A stretch of 46,724 nt of DNA, from contig NZ_FNIX01000031.1 in the NCBI RefSeq assembly GCF_900104175.1, positions 1-46,724 on the forward strand. Reading direction: 5' to 3'. The stretch is from Lentzea jiangxiensis (GTDB lineage Bacteria; Actinomycetota; Actinomycetes; Mycobacteriales; Pseudonocardiaceae). Below the pieces are notes generated by a model. That model ran no database searches and had not been told where the DNA came from. It was given only the letters and a program-made list of their open reading frames with translations. Positions 8,009-17,100 of this stretch are shown here, in pieces. The translations under genes and the position numbers were made by a program. Within the stretch, counting starts at the first letter, position 1, and each line of letters opens with the position of its first letter.

Positions 8009-8254
8009 TCAGGCCACCTGGTGAGCGCTCAGCTCTTCCCAGGTGATGTGGCCGGACAGCACGTCCAGAACTGTGTGCAGCGGCTGAGGCTCGAACTCGG
8101 CGAACACCGCCGGCCGCTCGGCCTGCTCGATGGCGGCGGCGATCCGGTCGTTCACCACGGCGGAGTCGTGAACTTCGTTGCGGGACAGGCGAACGACGAC
8201 GAAGTCCTCGTCTTCCTGGTCGCGGCGGGCGCGGTGGCTCGGGGGGAAGTCCAC
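8009..8254 (-). CDS. 81-residue acidic protein with C-terminal ITWEEL motif
   Basis: The start is GTG 8254, chosen because GAGGAG lies 5 bases upstream; the frame is open further upstream but has no other good site. The N-terminal half is charged (HRARRDQEDEDFVVVRLSRN). The C-terminal part reads LHTVLDVLSGHITWEEL then SAHQVA, matching the end of the 49-residue protein at 3949-4098 (VLDGQITWEQL). No signal peptide or membrane helix. It carries promoter copy B 40 bp upstream and leads the unit that continues into the LAxTG surface protein. No family recognised. The conserved VLxGxITWE[EQ]L tail is probably a small helix used for binding. Confidence 0.7.
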   Translation of the reverse strand: MDFPPSHRARRDQEDEDFVVVRLSRNEVHDSAVVNDRIAAAIEQAERPAVFAEFEPQPLHTVLDVLSGHITWEELSAHQVA

Positions 8255-8293
8255 GACAGCTCCTCGGGTTTCGGGCGGATTCGGTGGCCTGAC

Positions 8294-8343
8294 CAAGTAC
8301 ACCGGCGATCCTCCCCGCTCACCATGAGGAACCACCGGCAGAA
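8294..8343 (-). promoter_or_regulatory. Repeated promoter-like element, copy B
   Basis: Block 8321-8343 (TTCTGCCGGTGG then TTCCTCATGGT), identical over all 23 bp to copy A before the ESX substrate operon 29 kb away. A 17-bp spacer follows, then GGTGTACTTG with the next G at 8293-8303. It lies 40 bp from the GTG of the 81-residue gene and within the last codons of the broken hydroxylase frame. Confidence 0.7.
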
Positions 8344-10064
8344 GCCCGGACTGCAGGTTCTCTCCGCACTGCCGGTGCATGCTCCGGCGAAAGAGCCAGC
8401 ACCGAGGTCACGGCCTGGCGCAGCGCGGCGGGGCTGTCGTCGCACCGGGCGGGGACCCGCCAGGCGACGTGTCGATCCGGGCGAACCAGTACCGCCCCGC
8501 TGCTCCCGACGCCTCGAACTGCCGCCCACTCCCCCTCGGGGGCGGTCCACTCCGCGCCTTGGCCGATGGCGCACACGCGCACGACAGCCGTGACGTCTGC
8601 CGACCGAGCCGCCTCAGCCCACCGTTCGGCGTGTTCGGCGTCGATGAGGAGGGTCAGTCCGCGCGGAGCGACCAGGTGGTGCACCGACGCCGGGGCACCG
8701 CCGTGATCGAGCCGCACGTGCGGGAGGTGGTGGCCGGGACGGGTCGTGGGCACGTAGCTACGCAACGGGTTCGCGCCCACCGGCGCGGGCGTGCCGTCGG
8801 GGACGATCGCGCCGGTCTCGTAGTGGTAGCCGAGCTCGACGGCGAGCTGGCCGAAGTCGTCGGCGTTGCTCCCGATCGCCTCGGCCACCGCGGCCCGCTT
8901 GGCCTCGCCCTCCGGCGTGTCCGCGAGCCATTTTCCGATGGCTTCCCAGCCCTCGTCCTCGGGCTGCCCGGCGTGCAGCCCGAGCGCCGCGCCGACACGG
9001 GCGTGCCCGCGCGTGTCGGTGAGGCAGTGCTCGACGGTGAACTCGCCGACCGGACGGCGTTCTGCCTCGTAGCTGTCGAGCAGGGCCTCGGCCGACTGTC
9101 CGGGCAGGACGGCGTCGAGCTTCCAAACGAGGTTGTGCACGTCCTGAACGGCCGTGTTGAGCCCCAGCCCGCCGGTGGGCGGGTGCCGGTGGGCGGGTGC
9201 CGGTGGGCGGGTGCCGGTGGGCGGGTGCCGGTGGGCGGCGTTGCCCACCAGGAAGACGCGCCCCAGCCGCTGGCGCCGGGCCACCACCCCTCGACTGACC
9301 GCGTGCACCTCGATCTCCAGATCCGGGATACCGAGCATCCGGCGGACCCGGCCGAGGATCGCGTCGCGGTCGTCGCGGTCCGCGTTGCCCAGGCGGAAGC
9401 TGGTGTGCACGGCCCACTCGGTCGTGTCACGCCCCCCAGCGGTCCGGGCCCATCGCGCAGAGGGCGCCCGCGAACGAGCCCTGGCCGTCGGGCGTCATGA
9501 AGTAGCGGAGCAGCACCTCCTCGTCGGAGATCCACTTCGACAGGTCCATGGTGGCGTGCACGGTGACCACGTCGAGCAGCCCGGTGGGGCCGTCCATCTC
9601 GATGCCCAGCAGGTCCGCGCAGGTCCGGCCGCCGTCCGCGGCGATGACGTACCTGGCGCGCACCTCGTGCAGCCAGCCGGTGCCGTGGTCTCGCACCGTC
9701 GCGACCGCCGCCTCCCCCGAGTCGGAGAGAGCGGTCAGCTCGTGTCCGAAGCGGATGTTCTCCCGCCCGCACACCTCCTCCGCCCTGGCCCGCAGCAGGG
9801 GGTCGAGGCGCAGCTGCGGCACGTTGCCGTAACGGCACGGGCTGGCCTGGGCATAACGCTCCGCGTCCGGTCCACCTCCCCAGGCAGGCAGCGCGCCGAG
9901 CACCTGCCCGAACGGTCCGGCCGGCCCTGCCAGCGTGGTGTGCCACGCGACCTCGTGCCAGCGATCCTCCGGCGGGTGATCTTGGTGATGGCGGCGGCCA
10001 AGAGCCCGGCCGGGCCGCCGCCGACGATCAGGACGTCCGGAGTGAGGGGAATGGAGTCGATCAT
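8319..10064 (-). pseudogene. FAD-dependent aromatic hydroxylase (PheA/TfdB type), broken
   Basis: The gene starts at ATG 10064, overlapping the stop of the prenyltransferase (TGATG). The FAD-binding GxGxxG is intact (VLIVGGGPAGLLAAA). Soon after, near 9975, a deletion plus frameshift removes the second beta strand, and the frame resumes at RWHEVAWHTTLAGPAGPFG. A second shift sits at a C6 run (about 9430-9435), between MGPDRWG and DTTEWAVHTSF. The last piece has the GD/NAAH...PP.GGLGLN motif, split by a 14-residue insertion from a 14-bp tandem repeat, then QDVHNLVWKLDAVLPG and the thioredoxin-like C-terminal domain typical of polyketide hydroxylases. If intact it would hydroxylate an aromatic ring with NAD(P)H and O2. 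The C6 shift could be a sequencing error; the deletion is harder to explain that way. Confidence 0.85.
9172..9238. repeat. 14-bp minisatellite inside the hydroxylase FAD motif
   Basis: Four full copies and one partial copy of CCGGTGGGCGGGTG in perfect tandem. The expected wild-type motif explains 1.8 units, so three extra units (42 bp, 14 codons) have been gained. They are in frame and insert RHPPTGTRPPAPAH into the second FAD-contact motif. Confidence 0.9.
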
Positions 10065-10966
10065 CAGTAAACCGTCGTCATGGGGCTGTTCCACTGCTTC
10101 ATGAGCTCCACCAGGCGCCCGCAGTAGCTACGTTCGGCCTTGACGTAGTTCTTCCCGCCGGGGCCGAAGGACCAGGCGGGCGCGTTCATCTCCTCGTCGT
10201 CGTACGACGGGGCGGAGTCGAAGAACGTGGCGAGCCGGTCGCCGACGACTGGGAACTGCCCGACCGGCAGTCTCAGGGCGTACACGCCGACCTGCTGGAT
10301 CTCTGCGCCTCCCGCGGCCGCGGTCACCGAGAAGGTGAACCCGTCCGGGGACGTGAACTTCTCCATGTGCGAGAACAGCTCCGGCGTCGGCAGCTCGCCG
10401 CCGACCAGGGTGAGCAGCTGCTCGAGCTCCGTCCAGGTGATCTTGCGGGAGGTCCGGAAGTAGAGGCTCGCGGTGCTGCTTCGGTAGTCGACGGCCACGT
10501 GCCGCACGGAGGTGAGGCCGAGCTCGCGGAAACGGCTTTCGTGGGCGCGAAGCACCCGCGGCACACCCGGCACACCGAGGATCTGCTCGAGTGGCCGCAT
10601 TCCGCCGAGGTAGATCCACGTCTTGGAGAGGCCGTGCTCGGCGTCGAAGTCGCACAGCTCGGTGGACGTGCCGCTGTACAGCGAGCTCCAGGCCGAGATC
10701 AGGTCGATCATCGGGTTCTTCGGGTCGAGCAGCCCGGCGCGGATCGCCGTGGTGACCGAGTTCGTGGGGATGCGCTCGTAGAACCGGTAGTTGAGCGCGT
10801 CACCGGGTCTGTCGGTGGCCCTCCAGAGCACGGCGCCGTCGCGGAGGCTGTCGGCATACGTGTCCAGGACCTTGCGCGTGGCCTCCTCGGAGTAGGCCGC
10901 GCCGATCGCCTCGGCCGTCGCCTTGGTGTCGCGCAGGAACTCCTCGGGCGAGAACTGGAAGCTCAT
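10064..10966 (-). CDS. ABBA-type aromatic prenyltransferase (NphB/CloQ-like)
   Basis: 300 residues from ATG 10966, close to the ~300-residue length of soluble ABBA-fold aromatic prenyltransferases. Supporting segments include a beta-strand-rich layout with repeated Lys/Tyr-containing strands (GLSKTWIYLGG, VRHVAVDYRSS, ASLYFRTSRKITW), VGDRLATFFDSAPSYDDEEMN, and a C-terminal KNYVKAERSYCG. The family transfers a dimethylallyl or geranyl group to an aromatic acceptor in the cytoplasm, often a phenol, naphthalene or phenazine. It sits between a methyltransferase (2-bp gap, TGATCATG) and the hydroxylase pseudogene (1-bp overlap), so the three were one operon tailoring an aromatic product. The gene looks intact; the acceptor cannot be read from sequence. 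Confidence 0.75.
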   Translation of the reverse strand: MSFQFSPEEFLRDTKATAEAIGAAYSEEATRKVLDTYADSLRDGAVLWRATDRPGDALNYRFYERIPTNSVTTAIRAGLLDPKNPMIDLISAWSSLYSGTSTELCDFDAEHGLSKTWIYLGGMRPLEQILGVPGVPRVLRAHESRFRELGLTSVRHVAVDYRSSTASLYFRTSRKITWTELEQLLTLVGGELPTPELFSHMEKFTSPDGFTFSVTAAAGGAEIQQVGVYALRLPVGQFPVVGDRLATFFDSAPSYDDEEMNAPAWSFGPGGKNYVKAERSYCGRLVELMKQWNSPMTTVY

Positions 10967-10968
10967 GA

Positions 10969-11745
10969 TCACTCCGATCGGTGTGACTCGTCGACTCGGG
11001 TCCAAGCCCCGAAATGCGTGTTGCCCATGACCAAGCTTCGACTCGCCGACACCGCGCGTTCCAGCGTCTCGGTGAGGGAGTCGTCGACGGTGAGGTTCTC
11101 GGGCAGCTCGATGCCCGCCCGCACGAGCAGCGGCTCGACCGCCTGGACCGCGCTGCCCAGCCACGCGTGCAGCGTCGGACCGGGTTTGCCCCCGGTCATG
11201 GCGCCGGACTCGACGTCCGGCCACGGCAGCCCGGCGTCGAGGAACACGTTCGTCAGCCTCCGCCCGAAGTCCGGCGCGAGTCCGTGAACCTGGAAGAGCC
11301 TGACGAGCAGTGCGTAGCAGTCGTTCCAGATCTGACAGCGAGGGAAGCTGACGTCCAGGTTCCCCATGTCCATCTCGTGCATCACCACGATGCCGCCGGG
11401 ACGGACGAGGCGGGTGGGCCGGTGCAGGGTCGTGGCCGGATCCGGCAGGTGCGTAAGCACGAACCTGCCGACCAGCGCGTCGAACCGCCGGTCGCTGTCG
11501 AACTCGTCCAGTTCGGCGTTCGCGAAGGTCACGATGTCCGTATGCTCCGCGCGGCGCCTCGCCGCCTCCACCGCGGCGGGATCTCGTTCCACACCGACGA
11601 CGCTGCCCTGCGGACCGACGATCTCGGCGGCGATGAACGAGACGTCACCCGGCCCTGAGCCGATGTCCAGCACGGACATTCCTTCGCCGATTCCGGCACG
11701 CAGGAACAATTGCGTCGTCCAGGGACGAAAATAATACGCCTGCAC
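10969..11745 (-). CDS. Class I SAM-dependent methyltransferase
   Basis: 258 residues from GTG 11745. Motif I is VLDIGSGPGDVSF, motif II is GSVVGVERDP, and the post-I and IV regions are FDALVGRFVLTHLPDP and GGIVVMHEMDM. This is a Rossmann-like methyltransferase of the UbiE/small-molecule type. The frame remains homologous-looking upstream of the GTG (LEQRRLLVQ, typical of these proteins) but has no ATG or ribosome site, so the true start may have been lost or the N terminus is slightly short. It leads the methyltransferase-prenyltransferase-hydroxylase operon. Likely a tailoring enzyme; substrate unknown. Confidence 0.8.
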   Translation of the reverse strand: MQAYYFRPWTTQLFLRAGIGEGMSVLDIGSGPGDVSFIAAEIVGPQGSVVGVERDPAAVEAARRRAEHTDIVTFANAELDEFDSDRRFDALVGRFVLTHLPDPATTLHRPTRLVRPGGIVVMHEMDMGNLDVSFPRCQIWNDCYALLVRLFQVHGLAPDFGRRLTNVFLDAGLPWPDVESGAMTGGKPGPTLHAWLGSAVQAVEPLLVRAGIELPENLTVDDSLTETLERAVSASRSLVMGNTHFGAWTRVDESHRSE

Positions 11746-11747
11746 GA

Positions 11748-12180
11748 GCAGCCGCCTCTGTTCCAGCGGGGATGCCCCCGAACGTAGCCGGCCTCGCGCT
11801 CAGAACAGTAGCCTCGGGCAACGTTAACGGAATTGACCGGACGACGGGACAGAAATGAGGCGAAGTCGCCCGGGCAATTGATTTCCCATCGACAGAAACC
11901 ATGCGGCGATGCGCTGACGAAGTACAGCACCGTGCTGCCCTGAGGCCCATCGTCGGGATTGTGGCCGCCGCCCTCCCAGCACAGCCCACTACCGACCAGG
12001 GCGCCGAAAAGTGCCTCCAGCCTCTGCTCGCTGGGCTGATCCATGTGAAACGCCGTGTGGTTCTCCCAACCGCCGACGTTCCTGACTGACGATGCCGTCG
12101 TCCAGCTGCGAGCAGGAACGAGGGAAGAGGAAGACCTTCACCGCCGGATGCGTCTCGCCGTCGACCTGCAGGCATAGTCG
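11748..12180 (-). pseudogene. Decayed hypothetical coding remnant
   Basis: Two minus frames carry protein-like stretches that do not join: VDGETHPAVKVFLFPRSCSQLDDG (split view, 12175-12100 region) and, from ATG 12044, MDQPSEQRLEALFGALVGSG followed by CWEGGGHNPDDG and VSASPHGFCRWEINCPGDF. Shift points between them suggest one or two broken small genes upstream of the methyltransferase. No family recognised and no intact ribosome site seen. Confidence 0.3.
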
Positions 12181-12181
12181 T

Positions 12182-12533
12182 CTAACCCAGATCGAGGTCA
12201 GCGGAACGAAGTCCGTAGCGGTTCGCCACCTGGCCCTTCACCACGCTGCTCGGCACCAGAGACTGGGCATCCAGGCCACTGGCGGCGAACCAGGACATGG
12301 CCTTCCACGGACGAGGGGAAGAGCAGCACGGCCTGATGCGCGAAGCCGCACCACTCCTGGAGCGCCCGCCCGGCCGGCGCGTTCCACAACTCCGGCGGAA
12401 CAACCGTTTCGTTGCCGCCACGCACTGCTCGCTCAGCGGCGGCAACGGTTCGGGAAAGCCACTCCTCGTCCTCGCGATCCACCGGGACGACAGCCTCAAC
12501 CACGTGATACGACAAGGCATTTAAGGAATACAC
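12182..12533 (-). pseudogene. Hypothetical small protein, frameshifted
   Basis: GTG 12533 follows a GGGAGA ribosome site and opens YSLNALSYHVVEAVVPVDRE, continuing with acidic and Trp-containing sequence to about WCGFAHQAVLLFP near 12310. After this the frame turns Arg/Gly-rich, while the frame one step away continues plausibly as AMSWFAASGLDAQSLVPSS and ends YGLRSADLDLG at 12182. A single indel near 12310 explains this. Promoter copy D lies upstream. The protein has no signal peptide and no recognised domain. Confidence 0.45.
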
Positions 12534-12573
12534 GATTCTCCCACCGATTGCATAAAAATCAAAGGGAGCGAAA

Positions 12574-12623
12574 ACATCGCATCACACAATTTCGGCAGCT
12601 ACCACGCAAGAAGGGCGGCAGAA
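12574..12623 (-). promoter_or_regulatory. Repeated promoter-like element, copy D
   Basis: Block 12601-12623 (TTCTGCCGCCCT then TCTTGCGTGGT), 68 bp before the GTG of the downstream gene. At the 17-bp position the -10-like box is GATGCGATGT, a poor match, so this copy may be partly decayed like the gene it serves. 12624-12787 holds nothing else I can identify. Confidence 0.5.
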
Positions 12624-12787
12624 CTGACCGGCAGCCGCACTATGACCTGGCTTGGTACACTTTTCGAAGAAACGGCTTCAACGCGAAATCAGCGGCTTTC
12701 TCCATGCGCGCGAAATTACCAGCAGAGGGCCGGACTCCAGATTTGACCCTCTGCCAGTGCGATAGTCAATATGTGGTCGTGCTGTCG

Positions 12788-13213
12788 TCAGACCGACTTC
12801 CACACCGGGCGGCGATCCTCGGCCGGCGGCTGCAGCACGAACCCGACGGCGCGCTGTACGGTGTCTGAGTCCACCGGCGCGGCGGCCCGGCCTTGCTCCC
12901 GGATGTGACTCAGCAGCCCATCCTCGGGCGCCAGGCCATGCTGGCGCAGGTAGTAGGTGACGGTGTCGGTCCACATCCACGTGCCGTCGGTGACGAAGTT
13001 CGTGGGCACCACGGCGGCGCGCGTCGGGTCGACGACATCGTCCATCAACGTCGGCGTCACAAGGACGGGCGTGCCACTCTCCAGGTAGTCGAGCAGCGCC
13101 TGCCGCTCGTCAAGGTCGTCAACGACCGGGTGGTCGGGGGCGAAACCTGGGCCAGTCTCCGGGTCGACCACGTCGAACACCCTGGCCAGCGTGAACTCTT
13201 CCGGTGCGGTCAC
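12788..13213 (-). CDS. 141-residue hypothetical protein (VFDxVDP family), intact copy
   Basis: GTG 13213 with a strong GGAGGA ribosome site. Features: ARVFDVVDPETG near the start, a central ESGTPVLVTP then TLMDDVVDP, and the Trp-rich VTDGTWMWTDTVTYYLRQHG followed by HIREQGR. No signal peptide or membrane helix; compact, acidic, cytoplasmic. Two decayed relatives lie immediately upstream on the same strand (13310-14100). The layout of small paralogues behind a giant secreted protein gene fits an immunity or accessory protein, but nothing in the sequence proves that. Its own promoter (copy C) lies 35 bp upstream, inside the remains of the neighbouring paralogue. Confidence 0.7.
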   Translation of the reverse strand: MTAPEEFTLARVFDVVDPETGPGFAPDHPVVDDLDERQALLDYLESGTPVLVTPTLMDDVVDPTRAAVVPTNFVTDGTWMWTDTVTYYLRQHGLAPEDGLLSHIREQGRAAAPVDSDTVQRAVGFVLQPPAEDRRPVWKSV

Positions 13214-13247
13214 CGATCTCCTCCAGTCGCGCGCAACAGTGCGGAGA

Positions 13248-13297
13248 CCAGTTCACCCCAACAACCCGGTGACCACCACGCAGAACCAGCGGCAGAA
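13248..13297 (-). promoter_or_regulatory. Repeated promoter-like element, copy C
   Basis: Block 13275-13297 (TTCTGCCGCTGG then TTCTGCGTGGT), in which the hexamer TTCTGC is repeated at a 12-bp interval. A 17-bp spacer follows, then GGTGAACTGG at 13248-13257. It is 35 bp from the GTG of the 141-residue gene. Confidence 0.65.
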
Positions 13298-13309
13298 CCG
13301 ACGTTGGTC

Positions 13310-13652
13310 GAGAGCGCGGCCGGCACCCGGTAGGTATCGACCACCGCGACGTCAGCCGGGTGCGGCTGAGTGCGGAAATACGTAAGGAATTCGCCGTCGA
13401 CTGCCAGCTCATGCCCGTCGAAGTAGTGCTGAAGGTGTCCGTCCACACCTACGTGATGTCGGCACGGAAGCTGCCCGACACCACGCCGCGCGCGCCGTCG
13501 ACGATGCCGTCCATTGTGGATGCCGTCCCCAGCGGCACCGTTCCACCGCGCAGACGGTCGAGCACGCGCTCCCGTCCCTCATTTGGATCCACCCGGTCGA
13601 ACACCCTGGCGCTGCGGACCTGCGGCGTTGGGGTAGGGGCCCACAACAGCAC
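13310..13652 (-). pseudogene. Second copy of the VFDxVDP family, decayed
   Basis: One frame reads RVFDRVDPNEGRERVLDRLR, then GGTVPLGTASTMDGIVD and SFRADIT, ending at a TAG (about 13449) where the intact paralogue has its TDGTWMW segment. The next bases (VWTDTF) continue the homology, then a shift leads into QHYFDGHELAVDGEF in another frame. The order of blocks is that of the intact protein at 12788-13213. A nonsense codon plus a frameshift make it a pseudogene. Confidence 0.65.
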
Positions 13653-14106
13653 GCAAGCGTGAGCTCATACCGCGTGCGGCGAGCAGGTTGATGGCCTCCG
13701 GCGCCAGCCTCACAACGTCGGCGCGACCTGCGGGTATCGGGGTGGTGTCCCACCACCGCCGGACGCCCAGCGTCTCGCGGTCGACGACGGCACCGATGAC
13801 TCATCGCCGTACCTGTCCGCGTTCGCCTCGGTCGCTCCAAGTTCTGGTGTTCATGCTCGGGCAGCGGTCCCAGCGAACCGTCGTCGCCCAGGCAGCAGCA
13901 CGCTGCCGGGCGACACACGTCCCGCGGCCCGCTGCGCGAGCAGCAGCCGGGTTAACCTCCCCCCAGCAGCACCGAGAGCACGCTGGAGTCACCAACGTCG
14001 TCGGCCCCCCTTCGATGAGGCTCTCCATCTGTTCGGTGATCACCTCGGCCTGCGGCGCAGGTGTGCACGATGGCGGTGACCGCTTTCGATCCGAACTGGA
14101 CGAATG
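13653..14106 (-). pseudogene. Further decayed coding remnants downstream of the giant gene
   Basis: Minus-strand fragments in different frames include EVITEQMESLIEGGPTTLVTP, which resembles the ESGTPVLVTP block of the 141-residue protein (a possible third copy), and VIGAVVDRETLGVRRWWDTT then AGRADVVRLAPEAINLLAARG. No intact gene can be assembled. The stretch is probably the remains of accessory genes that once followed the giant gene. Confidence 0.35.
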
Positions 14107-14137
14107 CGGTGGCGGTGGCTACTGTCCGCCGCCACCG
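14107..14137 (-). terminator. Possible terminator of the giant gene
   Basis: Perfect 9-bp inverted repeat CGGTGGCGG / CCGCCACCG with a 13-base loop, 30 bp past the giant gene's stop codon. No T-run follows, as usual in high-GC actinomycetes. Confidence 0.4.
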
Positions 14138-14167
14138 TCACCAACGGTTGCGGCGGCGCGATGACCA

Positions 14168-17100
14168 CTACGTCGCCAGCCTCGGCGCGAACGAGCCCGG
14201 TTGTGCGTCGACGCCTAGGTCGATTTCGATGACGGTGCGCCTTCGCGCCTGATCGAGAGTGAGTCCGGGCGACAGCGGGCCGCTATCGAGATCTCGTCCC
14301 TTCATCACGATGTTGATGGAGATGTCGTCTGCGGTGACGACTGTGGTGTCTCCCTGCATCTTCTTCAGCTGAGCGTCAATCGCGTCCTTCAGTGCCTCGG
14401 CCGTGGCGTCGGCCCTCGCTCTTGAGGTCGCCTCCGCGCCGGTAAGACCGAACACCTTGCCGTTGCCAAACCCGGTAACCGCGACCGACGGCGCCGGCAG
14501 GTTGTTGTCCGCGTTGAAAAGCGCGCCCTTGGCGATCCGCTTCGCGATGGCGTTCAACTTCATCTCCTCGCCGGCCGGGAACGCCTTGTCCTTCTCGGAA
14601 AACATGAAGTCCTGTGGCTCGACCGAGCCGTGACCGCCGGAAATGGGGACCACGATCGGGTTCGCGATGGAGAAGCGCCTCATGTGGTCGAAGAAGGTGC
14701 TACCGGGCTGCTTCGAGTACATTTTGAAGTGCCACAGCTCCGTGCTGCGTGGCACCAGTCCGGTGGCCAAACCGTGCTTGAGCATGGCGTTGCGCACCGT
14801 GAGATCTGCTGATGCGGTGTCAACACCATCGTTCTTCGCCTGTTCCAGGCTCATCAACGCCCTGGCGAGGTCTAGCCTGGTCTGCGCGGACTTGATCGCG
14901 GTGGGGTCACCGGTGTCCTTCGCCACATCGAGTTCGGTACCAGCGTCGTCGATCGCCCGATCGAACTGACCGGCGAACTTCCGCAGGTTCATGTCGATGG
15001 CCGCGTCGACCTCCCGCCGGATGAACCCGCGCCGCGCATAGTTCTCCAGCAGGACCTGCGACTTGCCGTCGGTGCTCTCCGCGACCACCGTGGCGAAGTG
15101 GTAGCCCAACAAGCCACTGAGATCGCCAGAGTTCGCGAAGTCCGTTCTGAGGTCCGGGTTGCCGTCATCGTCTGCGGTCGGCACCGCCGCGGCGACATAG
15201 CCCTCCCCTGGCTTCGCCAACGCGTACTGGTTGATGCCGATCTGCTGCGCGATCTGGTCAGCCTTCGCGCGCTTGACGTCGTTGGCCGGATCGAAGTTGA
15301 GCAGCGGCCCGTACTCGGCTCCGGGCATCTTGCCGCCCTTCGACAAACCACCAATGCTGCGCGGATCCTTCTTGATCTGACCGGCCGCCCACCTCGGGTC
15401 GATCGCGCCGAGGTCAACGCCGAGGTTGACGCTGTCGGCGATGTTGCTCGCCAGCTCGTTTAGCCCTGTCACCTCGAGACCGTCGTTGGCATCAATGTCC
15501 GCGATCTGCGCATTGCCACTGAGGTCACGGAAGATCGCGGTCTCCGGCATACCGCCGAGTCCAACGGTTGCGGTGTCACGGCAGGCGTCCGGCACCGCTT
15601 CCTTGAACACCGCGGTCACCTTCTGCAGTGTGACCGGCGAACCGTTCCGATTCACCGTCACGGTCGTGTCCGGCACGATCTTCAGCGTGATGCCGCTGCC
15701 GACCTTTCGCAGCGCCACTTGCGACTTCGCGATGACGTCAGGAGACGCGTAGAACTCCTTCGCTTCGGTCGTGGGCCGGCCGACCGCAGGAAACGGTGAT
15801 GTCCCGTTCAGTCCCAGCGTGCCGTCTGCCGCGATGTTCAACGGCGGCTTGCCTGCCGACTCCAGTCGCGAGATCGGCATCACCGGGAAGGTGGCGCTGT
15901 CCGACACCTTCAGCTCCGGGTATGACTCGAATGCAGGAACGCCTTCGCTCGTTGCCACTTCGTAGTCGGTGATGATGATCGGCTGCGGCACCGAGACGAT
16001 GTCATCGCCTGGCCGGAACGCTGCGGAGTCCACATTGGACGAATTCAACTCGAGGACGGGAGAGGGCTCAATCCTCGCGTCACCGTCCTCGACGGTGGAT
16101 TCCGCGGTCTCCTGACCGGCGAGCCTGATTCGCCGCACGGTCTCCTTGATCTCGTCGAACGTGACAAAGGTCTGGCCGATCCCGTCCGTGGCCCGCACGC
16201 GATCCGCCAGCTTCCAGATCTCCCCCAGATGCGCCGGGGTGACCGCACTGTCAGCTCCGTCCACCACCTCCGACAGAAGCCACGCGGTCCTCACTGTCTC
16301 CTCGTCCTGACCGAACCGCAGCCCACGCAGCACTCCCCGAACCTGCTCCGACGTGACCACACCACCATCGGCAACACCGTCGTTGGCGCGCGCAAGATCC
16401 GTCAAGACACGCATCGCGAACTTCTGCCCCGGCATCATGTCGCTACCCAACTCGGCAAGCAACTCAACCAAGTGCCACGCGGCAAGCCCCAACTCCTCCC
16501 TCCGGCCAGGATCCGGCGGGAATCCAGCCTGCATCGCCATCTCATACAAATCCACCGTCGCCACCCGGAACAAATGACCACCAAGCGCAACAGTCAACAC
16601 ATCCGCACTGTCGACCAACGGGCCACCGAAGAGCTTCGGTTCCACCGCGGACTGCACACCACGCTGATAGCCCTCCACCACGTCGTTCACCCCGGCGACG
16701 AACTCGTCGCGAGGCATAGTGCTCGGCTTGGTTCCGTCGCGGAACACGACGACTCTGTTCTGGACGTCCAGCCGATAAACGGTCCCGTGACCCATTTCCA
16801 GTTTGGCCAGGCCGTTTCTCGAGGTGAGCAGATCACCGAGGCCATCGATGCCGACCGCGAAAGCCGGACCGAACGGCATCGTGCCCGGCATGAACCGTTC
16901 GATCGGATCATCGGCCTTTTCGATGGGCTGATACCCCGGCGGCCACTCCTCGAAGCTCACACCATTGTTGTCAATGATCATGTGGGCGTCGTGGTAGGCC
17001 GGCTCGCCCACACGCCCCGACTCGTCGCGTTTGTAGTACAACCACCGCCCGCCCTTGACCACAGCAGGAGTTCCGTCGCTCAGATACCCGACCTGCGCGG

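Noticed and set aside
3949..8254. Idea that the 49- and 81-residue proteins are RiPP precursors
   Set aside because: No Cys/Ser/Thr-rich core, no cleavage motif and no modifying enzyme of a RiPP type nearby; the conserved part is at the C terminus, opposite to a leader.
9172..9238. CRISPR-like direct repeats
   Set aside because: The units abut with no spacers and are only 14 bp, so this is a minisatellite.
8319..10064. Treating all hydroxylase frameshifts as sequencing errors
   Set aside because: The shift in the C6 run could be an error, but the deletion near 9975 removes coding sequence and the repeat insertion is a clean 42 bp, so true decay is more likely.
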